Assembly (NCBI GenBank): GCA_937958265.1
Contig: CALGNX010000001.1
Location: forward strand, 310,001-374,000
Direction of reading: 5' to 3'
From: an uncultured Algibacter sp.
Lineage (GTDB): Bacteria > Bacteroidota > Bacteroidia > Flavobacteriales > Flavobacteriaceae
Length of the DNA stretch: 64,000 nucleotides
Positions 39,160 through 48,175 of this stretch are shown in pieces. The position numbers and the translations under genes were made by a program. The notes beneath the pieces are model-generated. The model ran no database searches and was not told the DNA's origin. It saw nothing but the letters and a program-made list of their open reading frames with translations. Each line of letters opens with the position of its first letter. Position 1 is the first letter of the stretch.

Positions 39160-41367
39160 ATGAAAATTCTATTAACCTTATGCCTTTTTTTTATAACGCT
39201 TACCCAAGCACAGAACCAACCATGGCAAGGGAAATTTGAAACTATTGATAATATGATTGCCCCTCCAAATATTTACAGAACAGCTAGTGGTGCGCCCGGT
39301 AAAGCATATTGGCAACAGCGGGCTAATTACAAAATTAAAGCCAAAATTGATGAAACAAATAACACCCTTTTAGGAGAAGAAACCATTACTTATTTTAATA
39401 ACTCTCCAGACGATTTAAAGTATATATGGATTCAGCTAGAACAAAATGTAAATAAAAAGGAGAATGAAGATTTTGGTGATTTAGGCAATAAAATGCGCGA
39501 TTCCATGACTACCAGACATATGCAATTTTTAACCAGAGCTATTAATTTTCCTGCTGGTTATACCATTAAATCTGTAAAAGATGGTAATGGGACTAACATG
39601 AAAACTATTATAAACAATACCATGATGAAGGTGAAATTAAATACCACCTTAAAATCTGGAACATCTACTAAAATTGCAATTGATTGGTTATACCCTATTA
39701 CAGATAGAAGTATGTATTTATTATCTAGAGAAGGTTATGAGTATTTTCCTGAAGATGATAATACCGTTTATTTAATTGCCCATTGGTTTCCTAGAATGGC
39801 TGTGTATAACGATACTGAGGGATGGCAGAACCAACAATTTCAAAAACTAGGAGAATTTGCTTTAGAGTTTGGCGATTATGATGTAGAAATAACCGTACCT
39901 ACTAATCATATTATAGCCTCTACAGGTGTACTAAAAAATAAAGAAGCCGTTTTAAGTAAAACCCAAATAAAACGTTTAAAACAAGCCGCACAATCTTTTA
40001 AAAAACCTGTAATGGTTATAACAAAGGATGAAGCTGAACGCAATGAAAAACAAAAATCTAACAAACAAAAAACATGGAAATTTTCTGCTAAAAATGTTAG
40101 AGATTTCGCTTTTGCATCTTCAAGAAAATTTTTGTGGGATGCTCAAGCCGTTAAATTACCAACCCATACCGTTATGGCCATGTCCTACTACCCAAAAGAA
40201 GGCTTACCTGTTTGGCAAGAATCCTCAACCAAAGCTGTTATAAATGCATTGGAAGTGTATTCTAAATCCACATTCGAATACCCATACCCAGTATGCATTT
40301 CGGTAAACACCTCTAATATTGGTATGGAATTCCCAATGATTAGTTTTAATGGTGGCCGGCCAGATAAAAATGGAATAATTAGCGACCGTGCCAAACAAAG
40401 CATGATAAGTACTATAATCCATGAAGTAGGACATAATTGGTTTCCTATGATTGTAAGCTCAGACGAGCGCAAATGGATGTGGATGGACGAAGGTTTAAAC
40501 ACCTTTTTAAACCATAGAACACTTGCCGAGCGCTACCCTACTTTTAATAGTGTTAAACCAAAGGACATTGTTCCTTTTATGAGTGGTGATAAAAATATTC
40601 TGCGTCCTATAATGACGAATTCAGACAATGAACTTATGTCACAATTTGGCGCTAACTTTTACAGAAAGCCAACCGTTGGCTTGCAAATGCTAAGAAACTC
40701 CATTATTGGTAAAGAACTTTTCGACGAGGCATTTATAACTTATGCCAACCGATGGAAATACAAACACCCTAACCCTGCCGATTTATTTAGAACTTTGGAG
40801 GATGCCACTGCCACAGATTTAGATTGGTTTTTTCGTGGATGGTTCTTTACCACAGACCACGTAGACATGGAGTTAACAAATGTAAAATGGTTTAAAGTAA
40901 TTAATGAAAATAGTAGTAAACAACAAAACATTTCCAAAAAAACTAAAAATAGTAGTAATACTATAGCAACGTTTAAAAACGGACCAAAATTTATTAACAT
41001 GTTAGCAACACCAGAAAGTGCTTACGGCCAATTTCTTTCAAGACTTGACGAGGATAAAGTACGTAAAAACATTTTAAGTAAAAACATATATGAGATAACC
41101 GTAAAGAATATTGGTGGTCTAGTAATGCCCTTGCACATTGAGTGGATTTTTAACGATGGTACTTCTGAAATAGATAAATTACCTGCAGATATTTGGCGAA
41201 GAAACGAATATGAAATACAAGAAACATTTGTTAAAGAAAAAACAGTACGCCAAGTAAACCTAGATCCAAATTTTGAATTTGCAGATATTAATATGGAAAA
41301 TAATAGTTTTCCTAAAACAATTTTAAAATCTAATTTTGATAATTTTAAAGCTAAAAAATCAAATTAA
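39160..41367 (+). CDS. M1-family zinc metallopeptidase, exported
   Basis: The 735-residue protein has a signal peptide (about 1-17, ending TQAQN), an N-terminal beta domain, and a gluzincin domain with the zinc motif HEVGHNWFP and the third ligand Glu 18 residues on in WMDEGLN. The exopeptidase motif is seen as the NIGMEFPMISFNGG stretch rather than a strict GAMEN. It is likely a periplasmic or surface aminopeptidase. A C-terminal beta-rich region follows. It stands alone. Confidence 0.9.
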   Translation: MKILLTLCLFFITLTQAQNQPWQGKFETIDNMIAPPNIYRTASGAPGKAYWQQRANYKIKAKIDETNNTLLGEETITYFNNSPDDLKYIWIQLEQNVNKKENEDFGDLGNKMRDSMTTRHMQFLTRAINFPAGYTIKSVKDGNGTNMKTIINNTMMKVKLNTTLKSGTSTKIAIDWLYPITDRSMYLLSREGYEYFPEDDNTVYLIAHWFPRMAVYNDTEGWQNQQFQKLGEFALEFGDYDVEITVPTNHIIASTGVLKNKEAVLSKTQIKRLKQAAQSFKKPVMVITKDEAERNEKQKSNKQKTWKFSAKNVRDFAFASSRKFLWDAQAVKLPTHTVMAMSYYPKEGLPVWQESSTKAVINALEVYSKSTFEYPYPVCISVNTSNIGMEFPMISFNGGRPDKNGIISDRAKQSMISTIIHEVGHNWFPMIVSSDERKWMWMDEGLNTFLNHRTLAERYPTFNSVKPKDIVPFMSGDKNILRPIMTNSDNELMSQFGANFYRKPTVGLQMLRNSIIGKELFDEAFITYANRWKYKHPNPADLFRTLEDATATDLDWFFRGWFFTTDHVDMELTNVKWFKVINENSSKQQNISKKTKNSSNTIATFKNGPKFINMLATPESAYGQFLSRLDEDKVRKNILSKNIYEITVKNIGGLVMPLHIEWIFNDGTSEIDKLPADIWRRNEYEIQETFVKEKTVRQVNLDPNFEFADINMENNSFPKTILKSNFDNFKAKKSN

Positions 41368-41374
41368 CAAAATA

Positions 41375-41407
41375 AACTTACCAATACATCCAGTATATTG
41401 GTAAGTT
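41375..41407. other. 12-bp hairpin of unknown role
   Basis: AACTTACCAATA (41375-41386) pairs with TATTGGTAAGTT (41396-41407) eight bases after the M1 peptidase stop. It lacks a T run. It may stabilise the transcript 3' end. Confidence 0.4.
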
Positions 41408-41461
41408 AAAACTGTACTATAAAGCAGATTTTATTAGCCAACGTAATGTTGCATTGGAAAC

Positions 41462-41508
41462 AAAAAAAAAGCATCCTTTTTAAAAATTTAAAAAGGATAC
41501 TTTTTTTA
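41462..41508. terminator. Bidirectional terminator between M1 peptidase and murA
   Basis: Stem GCATCCTTTTT with AAAAAGGATAC, one mismatch, is flanked by nine A and seven T. It lies between convergent genes. Confidence 0.8.
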
Positions 41509-41612
41509 TAGTTATAAAAATTAACAACTTGCTACAAGCCCAACGCATTACTTACCGTAAAAAGGTATAACATAAAGCTTTAGTAATTTATATACAAAAA
41601 GTAATATTCGTA

Positions 41613-42920
41613 TTATTGGCGTACAATGTTTGCACCTATAGCACGCAAGCGCTCGTCTATATTCTCGTAACCGCGATCGATCTGCTCTATATTCTGTATG
41701 GTAGATGTTCCTTTTGCCGAAAGTGATGCAATTAATAAAGATACACCCGCTCGAATATCTGGCGACGTCATGGTAGTGGCTTTTAATGTCGATTTAAAAT
41801 CGTGACCAATAACCGTAGCCCGATGCGGATCGCAAAGTATAATTTTAGCTCCCATATCGATAAGTTTATCTACAAAGAATAATCGGCTTTCAAACATTTT
41901 CTGGTGTATTAAAACACTACCTCTTGCTTGCGTAGCAACCACTAAAATAATACTTAGTAAATCTGGCGTAAAGCCTGGCCATGGCGCATCGGAAATTGTT
42001 AAAATAGAACCATCAATAAAGCTTTGTACTTCATAACCATTTGTATGCGCAGGAATATATATATCGTCCCCTTGTCTTTCAACAGTAATACCCAATTTCC
42101 TAAAGGTAGCCGGAATTACACCTAAATCGTCCCAAGAAACATTGGTTATGGTTAATTCACTTTTAGTCATAGCAGCAAGCCCAATCCAACTTCCAATCTC
42201 AATCATGTCTGGAAGCATTCTGTGGGTAGTACCTCCTAATTTATCAACACCATTAATTACAAGCATATTGGATCCCACACCACTTATTTTGGCACCCATT
42301 CTGTTTAACATTTTACAAAGTTGTTGTAAATATGGTTCACAAGCGGCATTATAAATTGTTGTTTGACCTTCAGCTAAAACCGCGGCCATTAAAATATTTG
42401 CTGTACCGGTTACCGAAGCTTCTTCTAGTAACATATAGGTTCCTTTCAATTTTTCGGCTTCTACACCATAAAACTGTTCCTCCTTACTATACCTAAACTT
42501 AGCACCTAATTTTATTAACCCCTCAAAATGCGTATCTAAACGTCTGCGACCTATCTTGTCGCCTCCCGGTTTAGGTATATAACCTTTACCAAAACGTGCT
42601 AATAGAGGCCCAACAATCATTATTGAACCACGCAAACCGCGACCATCTATCTTAAACTCATCAGACTCCAAGTACTTTAAATCAATAGTATCTGCCTTGA
42701 AACTGTAGGAACCTTTATCTAGTTTTTCAACTTTTACACCTAGTTTTTTTAATAATTTAATAAGTTTATTAACATCAACTATATCGGGTATGTTATTTAT
42801 CGTAACTAATTCTGGAGTTAATAAAACGGCACATAAAATCTGTAATGCTTCATTTTTTGCTCCTTGTGGTTGTATTTTACCTTTTAATTGGTGGCCACCT
42901 TCAATTTTAAATATTCCCAT
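41613..42920 (-). CDS. murA: UDP-N-acetylglucosamine 1-carboxyvinyltransferase
   Basis: MurA starts peptidoglycan synthesis by moving enolpyruvate from PEP to UDP-GlcNAc. The 435-residue protein shows the usual KNEALQ (Lys-Asn pair), GRGLRGSIM, and the loop PKPGGDKIGRRRLDTHF. In this loop, position 121 is Asp where E. coli has Cys115, the residue alkylated by fosfomycin; Asp enzymes remain active and are insensitive to that drug. It follows DUF4290 by eight bases. Confidence 0.95.
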   Translation of the reverse strand: MGIFKIEGGHQLKGKIQPQGAKNEALQILCAVLLTPELVTINNIPDIVDVNKLIKLLKKLGVKVEKLDKGSYSFKADTIDLKYLESDEFKIDGRGLRGSIMIVGPLLARFGKGYIPKPGGDKIGRRRLDTHFEGLIKLGAKFRYSKEEQFYGVEAEKLKGTYMLLEEASVTGTANILMAAVLAEGQTTIYNAACEPYLQQLCKMLNRMGAKISGVGSNMLVINGVDKLGGTTHRMLPDMIEIGSWIGLAAMTKSELTITNVSWDDLGVIPATFRKLGITVERQGDDIYIPAHTNGYEVQSFIDGSILTISDAPWPGFTPDLLSIILVVATQARGSVLIHQKMFESRLFFVDKLIDMGAKIILCDPHRATVIGHDFKSTLKATTMTSPDIRAGVSLLIASLSAKGTSTIQNIEQIDRGYENIDERLRAIGANIVRQ

Positions 42921-42928
42921 GCTTTAAC

Positions 42929-43585
42929 TTAGTAACGTTTTCGTTGACGATTATTAGTGCTCTTTTTCTGGTACGTTTTTTTACTTGCTGTACTTTTACT
43001 AGAATATTTTCCTCTAGTACGCAATAAACTTGCAGCGTTCGATAAATCCTCATCGGTACCCTTTAAATCTATTTTACCGTTAGAGAGTTCATATAAATGA
43101 TTAAAAATTACAGCATCCTGTACCGTGTCTTTATTCCAATTTAAAAAACACTTTTTCATATGGTTTGCAATAGTAAACTTTAAAGCCTCTTTAAGCTCTC
43201 CTTCCTCCCAGGTGTTTGCTACATCAATCATGGTTTTAATATTATTACCATAAAAACGATATTTAGGAAAATTCTGTGGGTAGTGCAATGGCGCTGGTCG
43301 CTCCTCAAAAACCTCCTTAGTTGGTTTCTCGTAAGGTGAGTCCACATCCAACTCAAAATTAGCCATAATAAACAACTGGTCCCACAACTTATGTTGAAAG
43401 TCTGGAACATCTCTTAAATGCGGTTGCATATTACCCATAACAGAAATTATAGCCTTAGCTACCTTGTTACGCTCCTCTTTAGTTTCTTGTGTTTTTGCAT
43501 GATTAATCATTTTTTGCATATGGCGACCATACTCCGGAATAATTAAATGTTCACGCTCTGTATTGTATTCTAAATTATCTGTCAA
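42929..43585 (-). CDS. DUF4290 family protein
   Basis: The 218-residue protein has no signal peptide. It is mostly helical, with LIIPEYGRHMQKMINHAK at the start and a conserved core (PHLRDVPDFQHKLWDQLFIMANFELDVDSPYE cannot be shown in full). The C-terminal 40 residues are basic (RTRGKYSSKSTASKKTYQKK). It is a Bacteroidetes family of unknown function found next to murA, as here. The basic tail suggests nucleic acid or ribosome contact, which is a guess. Confidence 0.85.
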   Translation of the reverse strand: MTDNLEYNTEREHLIIPEYGRHMQKMINHAKTQETKEERNKVAKAIISVMGNMQPHLRDVPDFQHKLWDQLFIMANFELDVDSPYEKPTKEVFEERPAPLHYPQNFPKYRFYGNNIKTMIDVANTWEEGELKEALKFTIANHMKKCFLNWNKDTVQDAVIFNHLYELSNGKIDLKGTDEDLSNAASLLRTRGKYSSKSTASKKTYQKKSTNNRQRKRY

Positions 43586-43651
43586 AATAAGTGTGTAGTG
43601 TTAACTGTTGTTGCACGTAGTAAATATGCGCGTGCAAAATACAAAAAATAA

Positions 43652-43945
43652 TTAAAGGCTTATAACACCCTCTACCTTTTCTGCTACTTCTTTATATTTA
43701 TTAATCACAGCATCAGGGCTTTTCATTTTTACATGAATAGATACGCTTGTATATTTACCTTTTTTAGATGGTATATTTTTAATAACAGCACCTAAATGAT
43801 TAAAAATATTGGCTATCTTCTCAATCTTATCCTTATCTGTAAGTACAATAAATTTATACAAATATTGCGTTGGCCAAAGTGCCGTATCTTCTAATTGCGA
43901 TTTTAATTTCTTATAAAATTCTTCAGGGTTTGGAGGTGTGCTCAT
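43652..43945 (-). CDS. DUF493 family protein (YbeD-like)
   Basis: The 97-residue protein matches the DUF493 family: a short N-terminus, PTQYLYKFIVLTDKDKIEKI, then SKKGKYTSVSIHVKMKSPDAVINKYKEV, a ferredoxin-like ACT-type fold. E. coli YbeD is linked to lipoic acid metabolism only by position. It lies 66 bases upstream of DUF4290 on the same strand and is the last core gene before the restriction island. Confidence 0.85.
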   Translation of the reverse strand: MSTPPNPEEFYKKLKSQLEDTALWPTQYLYKFIVLTDKDKIEKIANIFNHLGAVIKNIPSKKGKYTSVSIHVKMKSPDAVINKYKEVAEKVEGVISL

Positions 43946-44032
43946 AGTACTATAAAATTAAGTACAAATATACATTAGCCTAACATATTTTAAAACAATT
44001 AAAAGATATAAAAGCCTAAATAAATAAAATTT

Positions 44033-44123
44033 GGGTGCTACCCACAAGGGGTCGGGCTTTACGTTGCAAGTCCGCGCACCTCCTAAAAAGTCGGGCTGTG
44101 GGCTTTCCTCTACAATCCCTAGC
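44033..44123 (-). repeat. Dispersed ~90-bp repeat, copy D
   Basis: Reverse orientation, with eroded ends (GGGTGCTACCC...CCCTAGC). The two GTCGGGCT blocks in the middle are intact. Confidence 0.8.
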
Positions 44124-44417
44124 ACAAAAACGCATATAGTACAATGGAACAATAAATTTTAAACCTATTTGCCGTTTGCTTACTAAAGTTATTTTATTAA
44201 AACGAACAATACGCATGCTACTTTTTAGTTTTCAATTTTACTAGTTGTAACGCTTAATTCAAAAAGCCATATAAATAAGTACACTTTTAACCTTACAAAA
44301 GCTTAATACGTGTTTAATTTATATGTGTTTCGGTAAAATTATCAATTCGAAAAATAACGGTTTACGCAGCGCATAAATTTTAGTTTCATACTAATAAAAA
44401 ATAAAGCGAATTAGTAC

Positions 44418-44505
44418 GTTACCTGCAAGCTGAAAAAAAAAGCCCACCGCACGGGAAAGCTCTTTTCATTTTGTTCGTAACTCTCAAAATAAAAAGAGCT
44501 TTCCC
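44418..44505. repeat. Left boundary element with 14-bp hairpin
   Basis: GTTACCTGC (44418-44426) is followed by GGGAAAGCTCTTTT (44453-44466), which pairs perfectly with AAAAGAGCTTTCCC (44492-44505) over a 25-base loop. The same two motifs recur in reverse order and orientation beyond hsdR (51165-51221). Confidence 0.65.
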
Positions 44506-44510
44506 TTCCC

Positions 44511-44526
44511 CCACCACCACCACCAC
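44511..44526 (+). repeat. CCA trinucleotide run
   Basis: Five CCA units within a C-rich stretch of about 25 bases, strikingly GC-rich in this AT-rich genome. It lies in non-coding DNA next to the boundary hairpin. Confidence 0.7.
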
Positions 44527-44612
44527 CCACACCTTATAATCATTTTAATACTCATTTAGTGAGATGCTGAAAAAATGTTCTTACATTAGTGGACTGAATT
44601 AAAATTCAAAAA

Positions 44613-44813
44613 ATGAACCGAATAAAAGAGGTTTTAGAACAAAAAGGAATTAAACAAATCTGGTTAGCTGAAAAGTTAGAGAAGAGTTACAATATGGTAA
44701 ACTCTTATGCTCAAAACAGACGACAACCAAGTTTAGAAGACTTGTACAAAATTGCAGAAATTCTAGACGTAGACGTAAAAGAATTAATCATATCAAACAA
44801 AGAGAATAACTAG
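44613..44813 (+). CDS. XRE-family HTH regulator
   Basis: The 66-residue protein is a single Cro/C1-type helix-turn-helix domain (IKQIWLAEKLEKSYNMVNSYAQNRRQPSLEDLYKIAEIL). It ends one base before hsdM, so it is in the same operon. It is probably a control protein that times expression of the restriction genes after entry into a new host; that role is inferred from position. Confidence 0.88.
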   Translation: MNRIKEVLEQKGIKQIWLAEKLEKSYNMVNSYAQNRRQPSLEDLYKIAEILDVDVKELIISNKENN

Positions 44814-44814
44814 A

Positions 44815-46911
44815 ATGATACATAAAAGCAGATTAGAAAACCTAACTAACGAAGTTTGGAAAGGTGCAATTAAATTAAGAGGAAAATTTAAAGCAAAAGA
44901 TTACCCTTCGGTTATTCTACCAATGATTATGATTCGTAGAATTGAATGTGTGCTTGAAGAAAACAGAGCTAAGTATAAATCCATAGTTATTAAAAAAGAC
45001 GATTCCTTTAGTGACGCAAACATAAAAACTCTGTACGAACAAGATACAGATAAAGGAAAGTCGAAAGAAGAAACCTTAAATAAAAGAATTAAAATTCAAG
45101 AAAAAAGCGGAGACTTCTACAATACGACCAATTGGACACTTAAAAGCATTCTTGCCGACAGTAGCACTTTAGTAGAAAGTAATTTCCGTAGTTTTTTAAA
45201 TGGTTTTAGCGAAAATATAGAAGAAATTGTAGACAAATTTGAATATCGTCAAATGGTTACCAAAATGGTAAAAGAGAAACGTTTGTCTCAAATTATCAAA
45301 TTGGTAGCCGAAGAAGATTTTAGCCCAACACGATTATCGAATATTGAAATGGGTTATGTGTACGAAAACCTGTTGCAACGTTTCTCGCAAGATGATGCCA
45401 AAGATACAGGTGAGCACTTTACACCTAGAGAAATCATTAGAATAATGGTTGACTTGATGGAAATTGACTTTGACCCAGAAACGGCAACAAAAGCAATTTC
45501 TTTATACGACCCAGCTTGTGGAACTGGTGGAATGCTTTCTATTGCAAAAGAACATTTAATTGACCAAGCCAAAACGCCCAAAGGTATTGCAAATACTGAG
45601 GATTTAATTTTGCTTAACGGTCAAGAAATGTTAGCTCAAAACTATGCGGTTTGTAAAGCAGATATGTTAATTAAAGGTGAAACTAAAGCGAATATTACGC
45701 ATGGAAACTCTTTAATTCCACACATAGAAAGTATTCAAGATGATGGTGACCAACACGCAGGAAAACGTTTTGACTATATGATTTCCAATCCGCCTTTTGG
45801 TGTAGATTGGAGTGATTACAAAACTCACGTAGAAAAACTAATTGGTAGCAGATATCAGCCTGGTGCAACAGAATCAAGTAAAAAAGGTGTATTTACAGTT
45901 ACGCCAACGAATGATGGTGCCTTACTTTTTCTACTAACTATGTTAGAAAAAATGAAACCAAAAAGCAAAGGCGGTTCTAAAATTGCCATTTTGTTTAATG
46001 GTTCTCCGCTTAGTAATGGAGATGCAACCCAAAGTGAAAGCGAAATGAGACGTCATATTTTAGAAAACGACTTGTTAGATTCTATTGTAATGATGCCAGA
46101 CCAAATGTTTTACAACACAGGTATTTACACCTACATTTGGATTTTAAACAACAACAAACCAAAACACAAAGAGGAAACGGTATTGATTATTAATGGGCGT
46201 AATCAGTTTGAAAAAGAACCAAAATCTTTTGGTAACAAGCGTAACCAAATAACAGATACCAACCGCAAATGGATTAACGACCAATTTGCCAATTGGAAAG
46301 CTAACGAAGATTGCAAAAAATTCCATACCACAGACTTTGCTTTTCATAAGGTGAAAGTAACGTTTTGGCAAGAAGATGAGAATGGCGAACCAATGTGGAT
46401 TACCGAAGATTGGACAAAACAAATCAATAACGCCAATATGAAAAAGGAGTTTGATTTGTATGGCGATTTTATGGTAAACTTAAAAGTAAACGAACTAGAA
46501 TTTGAAATACATTATGATGGCGAAACCGCTTTTGAAACTTTAGTTGCCAACTTGCTTAAAGAAAAAGTAGCAGAACTAAAAAATGAAAAACTAAACGATA
46601 TTAAAAAATGGTTTAAAAACCAAGATAAAACCGCTACGTTTCACCACAGGCACTATATAGTAGATAACGAGTACATACCTTTTGATAGAACAGCCGAAGA
46701 CAAAGAAGCCTATATAAACGCTTTTCTAGCCAAAGAAATAGATTACCAAATAATTGATTGGAACGAGTACAAAGAGCTAGGTTACGAAATACTGCCAAAC
46801 AAGTATTTTTATAAATACCAAGAGCCTGAAAGTAGTGATATACTGATAGACCAATTTTGGACACTTGAAGAAGAGGCTACCAATTTACTAAACGAAATAA
46901 AAGCTTTATAA
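44815..46911 (+). CDS. hsdM: Type I restriction-modification methyltransferase subunit
   Basis: HsdM methylates adenine in the target half-sites in the HsdM2S complex. The N-terminal helical domain is followed by the SAM-binding motif DPACGTGGM and the catalytic NPPFG typical of N6-adenine methylases, and the HFTPREIIRIMVDLM segment. At 698 aa it is longer than the common ~500-residue form; the extra C-terminal part (about 540-698) includes the HHRHYIVDNEYIPFDRT stretch. It is one base from the regulator and one base from hsdS. Confidence 0.95.
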   Translation: MIHKSRLENLTNEVWKGAIKLRGKFKAKDYPSVILPMIMIRRIECVLEENRAKYKSIVIKKDDSFSDANIKTLYEQDTDKGKSKEETLNKRIKIQEKSGDFYNTTNWTLKSILADSSTLVESNFRSFLNGFSENIEEIVDKFEYRQMVTKMVKEKRLSQIIKLVAEEDFSPTRLSNIEMGYVYENLLQRFSQDDAKDTGEHFTPREIIRIMVDLMEIDFDPETATKAISLYDPACGTGGMLSIAKEHLIDQAKTPKGIANTEDLILLNGQEMLAQNYAVCKADMLIKGETKANITHGNSLIPHIESIQDDGDQHAGKRFDYMISNPPFGVDWSDYKTHVEKLIGSRYQPGATESSKKGVFTVTPTNDGALLFLLTMLEKMKPKSKGGSKIAILFNGSPLSNGDATQSESEMRRHILENDLLDSIVMMPDQMFYNTGIYTYIWILNNNKPKHKEETVLIINGRNQFEKEPKSFGNKRNQITDTNRKWINDQFANWKANEDCKKFHTTDFAFHKVKVTFWQEDENGEPMWITEDWTKQINNANMKKEFDLYGDFMVNLKVNELEFEIHYDGETAFETLVANLLKEKVAELKNEKLNDIKKWFKNQDKTATFHHRHYIVDNEYIPFDRTAEDKEAYINAFLAKEIDYQIIDWNEYKELGYEILPNKYFYKYQEPESSDILIDQFWTLEEEATNLLNEIKAL

Positions 46912-46912
46912 G

Positions 46913-48175
46913 ATGAAAAAATACACTTATAAAGAGAGCGAAGTTGAATGGTTAGGTGAAATTCCTGAACATTGGGAAACTAAAAGGCTATTTAATATAT
47001 GCGATTTTATTAGAGGAAATTCTGGCTTTGAGAAAAATGATTTACTATCAGAAGGGAAATATGTGGCTTTACAATATGGTAAAACATATAAAGTAGAAGA
47101 AGTTAATGAGGAATTTCAGTATTACGTAAATGAAAAATTTTATAAAAGTTCTCAAATAGTAAATTATGGAGATGTAATATTTGTTTCAACTTCAGAAACA
47201 ATGGAAGATTTAGGTCATTCCGTTTTTTACAATAGAAATGATATTGGCTTAATAGGTGGTGAACAAATTTTATTAAAACCTAACAAGAATATTTTAGACG
47301 GTAAATATTTATTTTACGCTTCAAAAGTCTTCGGTAGTGGACTAAATAAGTTTGCTACTGGCATAAAGGTTTTCAGGTTTGATGTATATGATTTAAAAAC
47401 AATTTACATCAGCCTTCCTAAACCAAAAGAACAAAAAGCCATAGCCGAGTATTTAGACAAAGCCACCGCTAGAATAGACCGCATTATTGCTATTAAAAAA
47501 GAGCAGTTGGTGAGTATCGAAGAAACATATATTTCTCTTCGACATAAATTAATAACCCAAGGGAAAAATCATACAGAATTTGTTAGTTATGATGATGATT
47601 TTTTAAAGAAGGTTCCAAAAAGTTGGAAAAAATGGAAATTAAGATATTTATTAAAATTGAAAAATGGTAAACTAATCAAAAACGATGAATTAGTTGATGA
47701 TGGCGAATTTCCTGTTTATGGTGGAAATGGGATTATGGCTCATACTGATAAATATAATTATGAAAATGAATTAATTATACTCGGAAGAGTTGGTGCTAAA
47801 TGTGGAAATGTACACTATACAAATCAAAAAATATGGGTTAGTGATAACGCAATAGCTGTTAGGTCTTCAATTAACTATGGTTACACATATCATTTACTAA
47901 ATGTTCTTAAGCTAAATAGGTTGGCAAGTGAAACTGCACAACCGCTTTTAGTAGGTAATAATGTCAAGAAATTATATGTTGCTATTCCTACAGTTAAGGA
48001 ACAAGAAGAGATTGTAGAATATTTAGACAATTACACAGAAAAACTTGAGAAAACCAAAGCAAACTTAAAATCCCAAATCGAAACGCTACAAGCCTATCGT
48101 AAAAATTTAATTCACGAATGTGTTACAGGTAAAAAGCAAGTAACGTCTGCCATAAAAAATCAAGTCTATGCCTAG
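46913..48175 (+). CDS. hsdS: Type I restriction-modification specificity subunit
   Basis: HsdS chooses the DNA sequence. The 420-residue protein has two target recognition domains (about 15-165 and 230-370), each ending with the conserved helical spacer: PKEQKAIAEYLDKATARIDRI and VKEQEEIVEYLDNYTEKLEK. WLGEIPEHWETKRL opens the first TRD in the usual way. The TRDs look intact, so recognition of a bipartite sequence is expected; it cannot be predicted from sequence. It overlaps hsdR by eight bases. Confidence 0.95.
   Translation: MKKYTYKESEVEWLGEIPEHWETKRLFNICDFIRGNSGFEKNDLLSEGKYVALQYGKTYKVEEVNEEFQYYVNEKFYKSSQIVNYGDVIFVSTSETMEDLGHSVFYNRNDIGLIGGEQILLKPNKNILDGKYLFYASKVFGSGLNKFATGIKVFRFDVYDLKTIYISLPKPKEQKAIAEYLDKATARIDRIIAIKKEQLVSIEETYISLRHKLITQGKNHTEFVSYDDDFLKKVPKSWKKWKLRYLLKLKNGKLIKNDELVDDGEFPVYGGNGIMAHTDKYNYENELIILGRVGAKCGNVHYTNQKIWVSDNAIAVRSSINYGYTYHLLNVLKLNRLASETAQPLLVGNNVKKLYVAIPTVKEQEEIVEYLDNYTEKLEKTKANLKSQIETLQAYRKNLIHECVTGKKQVTSAIKNQVYA

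Larger units (their letters stand above)
43946..44612. other. Left flank of the restriction-modification locus
   Basis: The 667 bases hold repeat copy D (44033-44123), the island boundary element (44418-44505) and a (CCA)n run (44511-44526). Short open frames across copy D are antisense readings of the repeat and not genes. Confidence 0.6.

Noticed and set aside
43958-44216. Two minus-strand open frames of about 65 codons
   Set aside because: They run through repeat copy D and have no protein-like composition or start context.
44511-44526. CCA run as a possible CRISPR or phase-variation tract
   Set aside because: No spacers and no gene frame depends on the run; it is a simple repeat in non-coding DNA.
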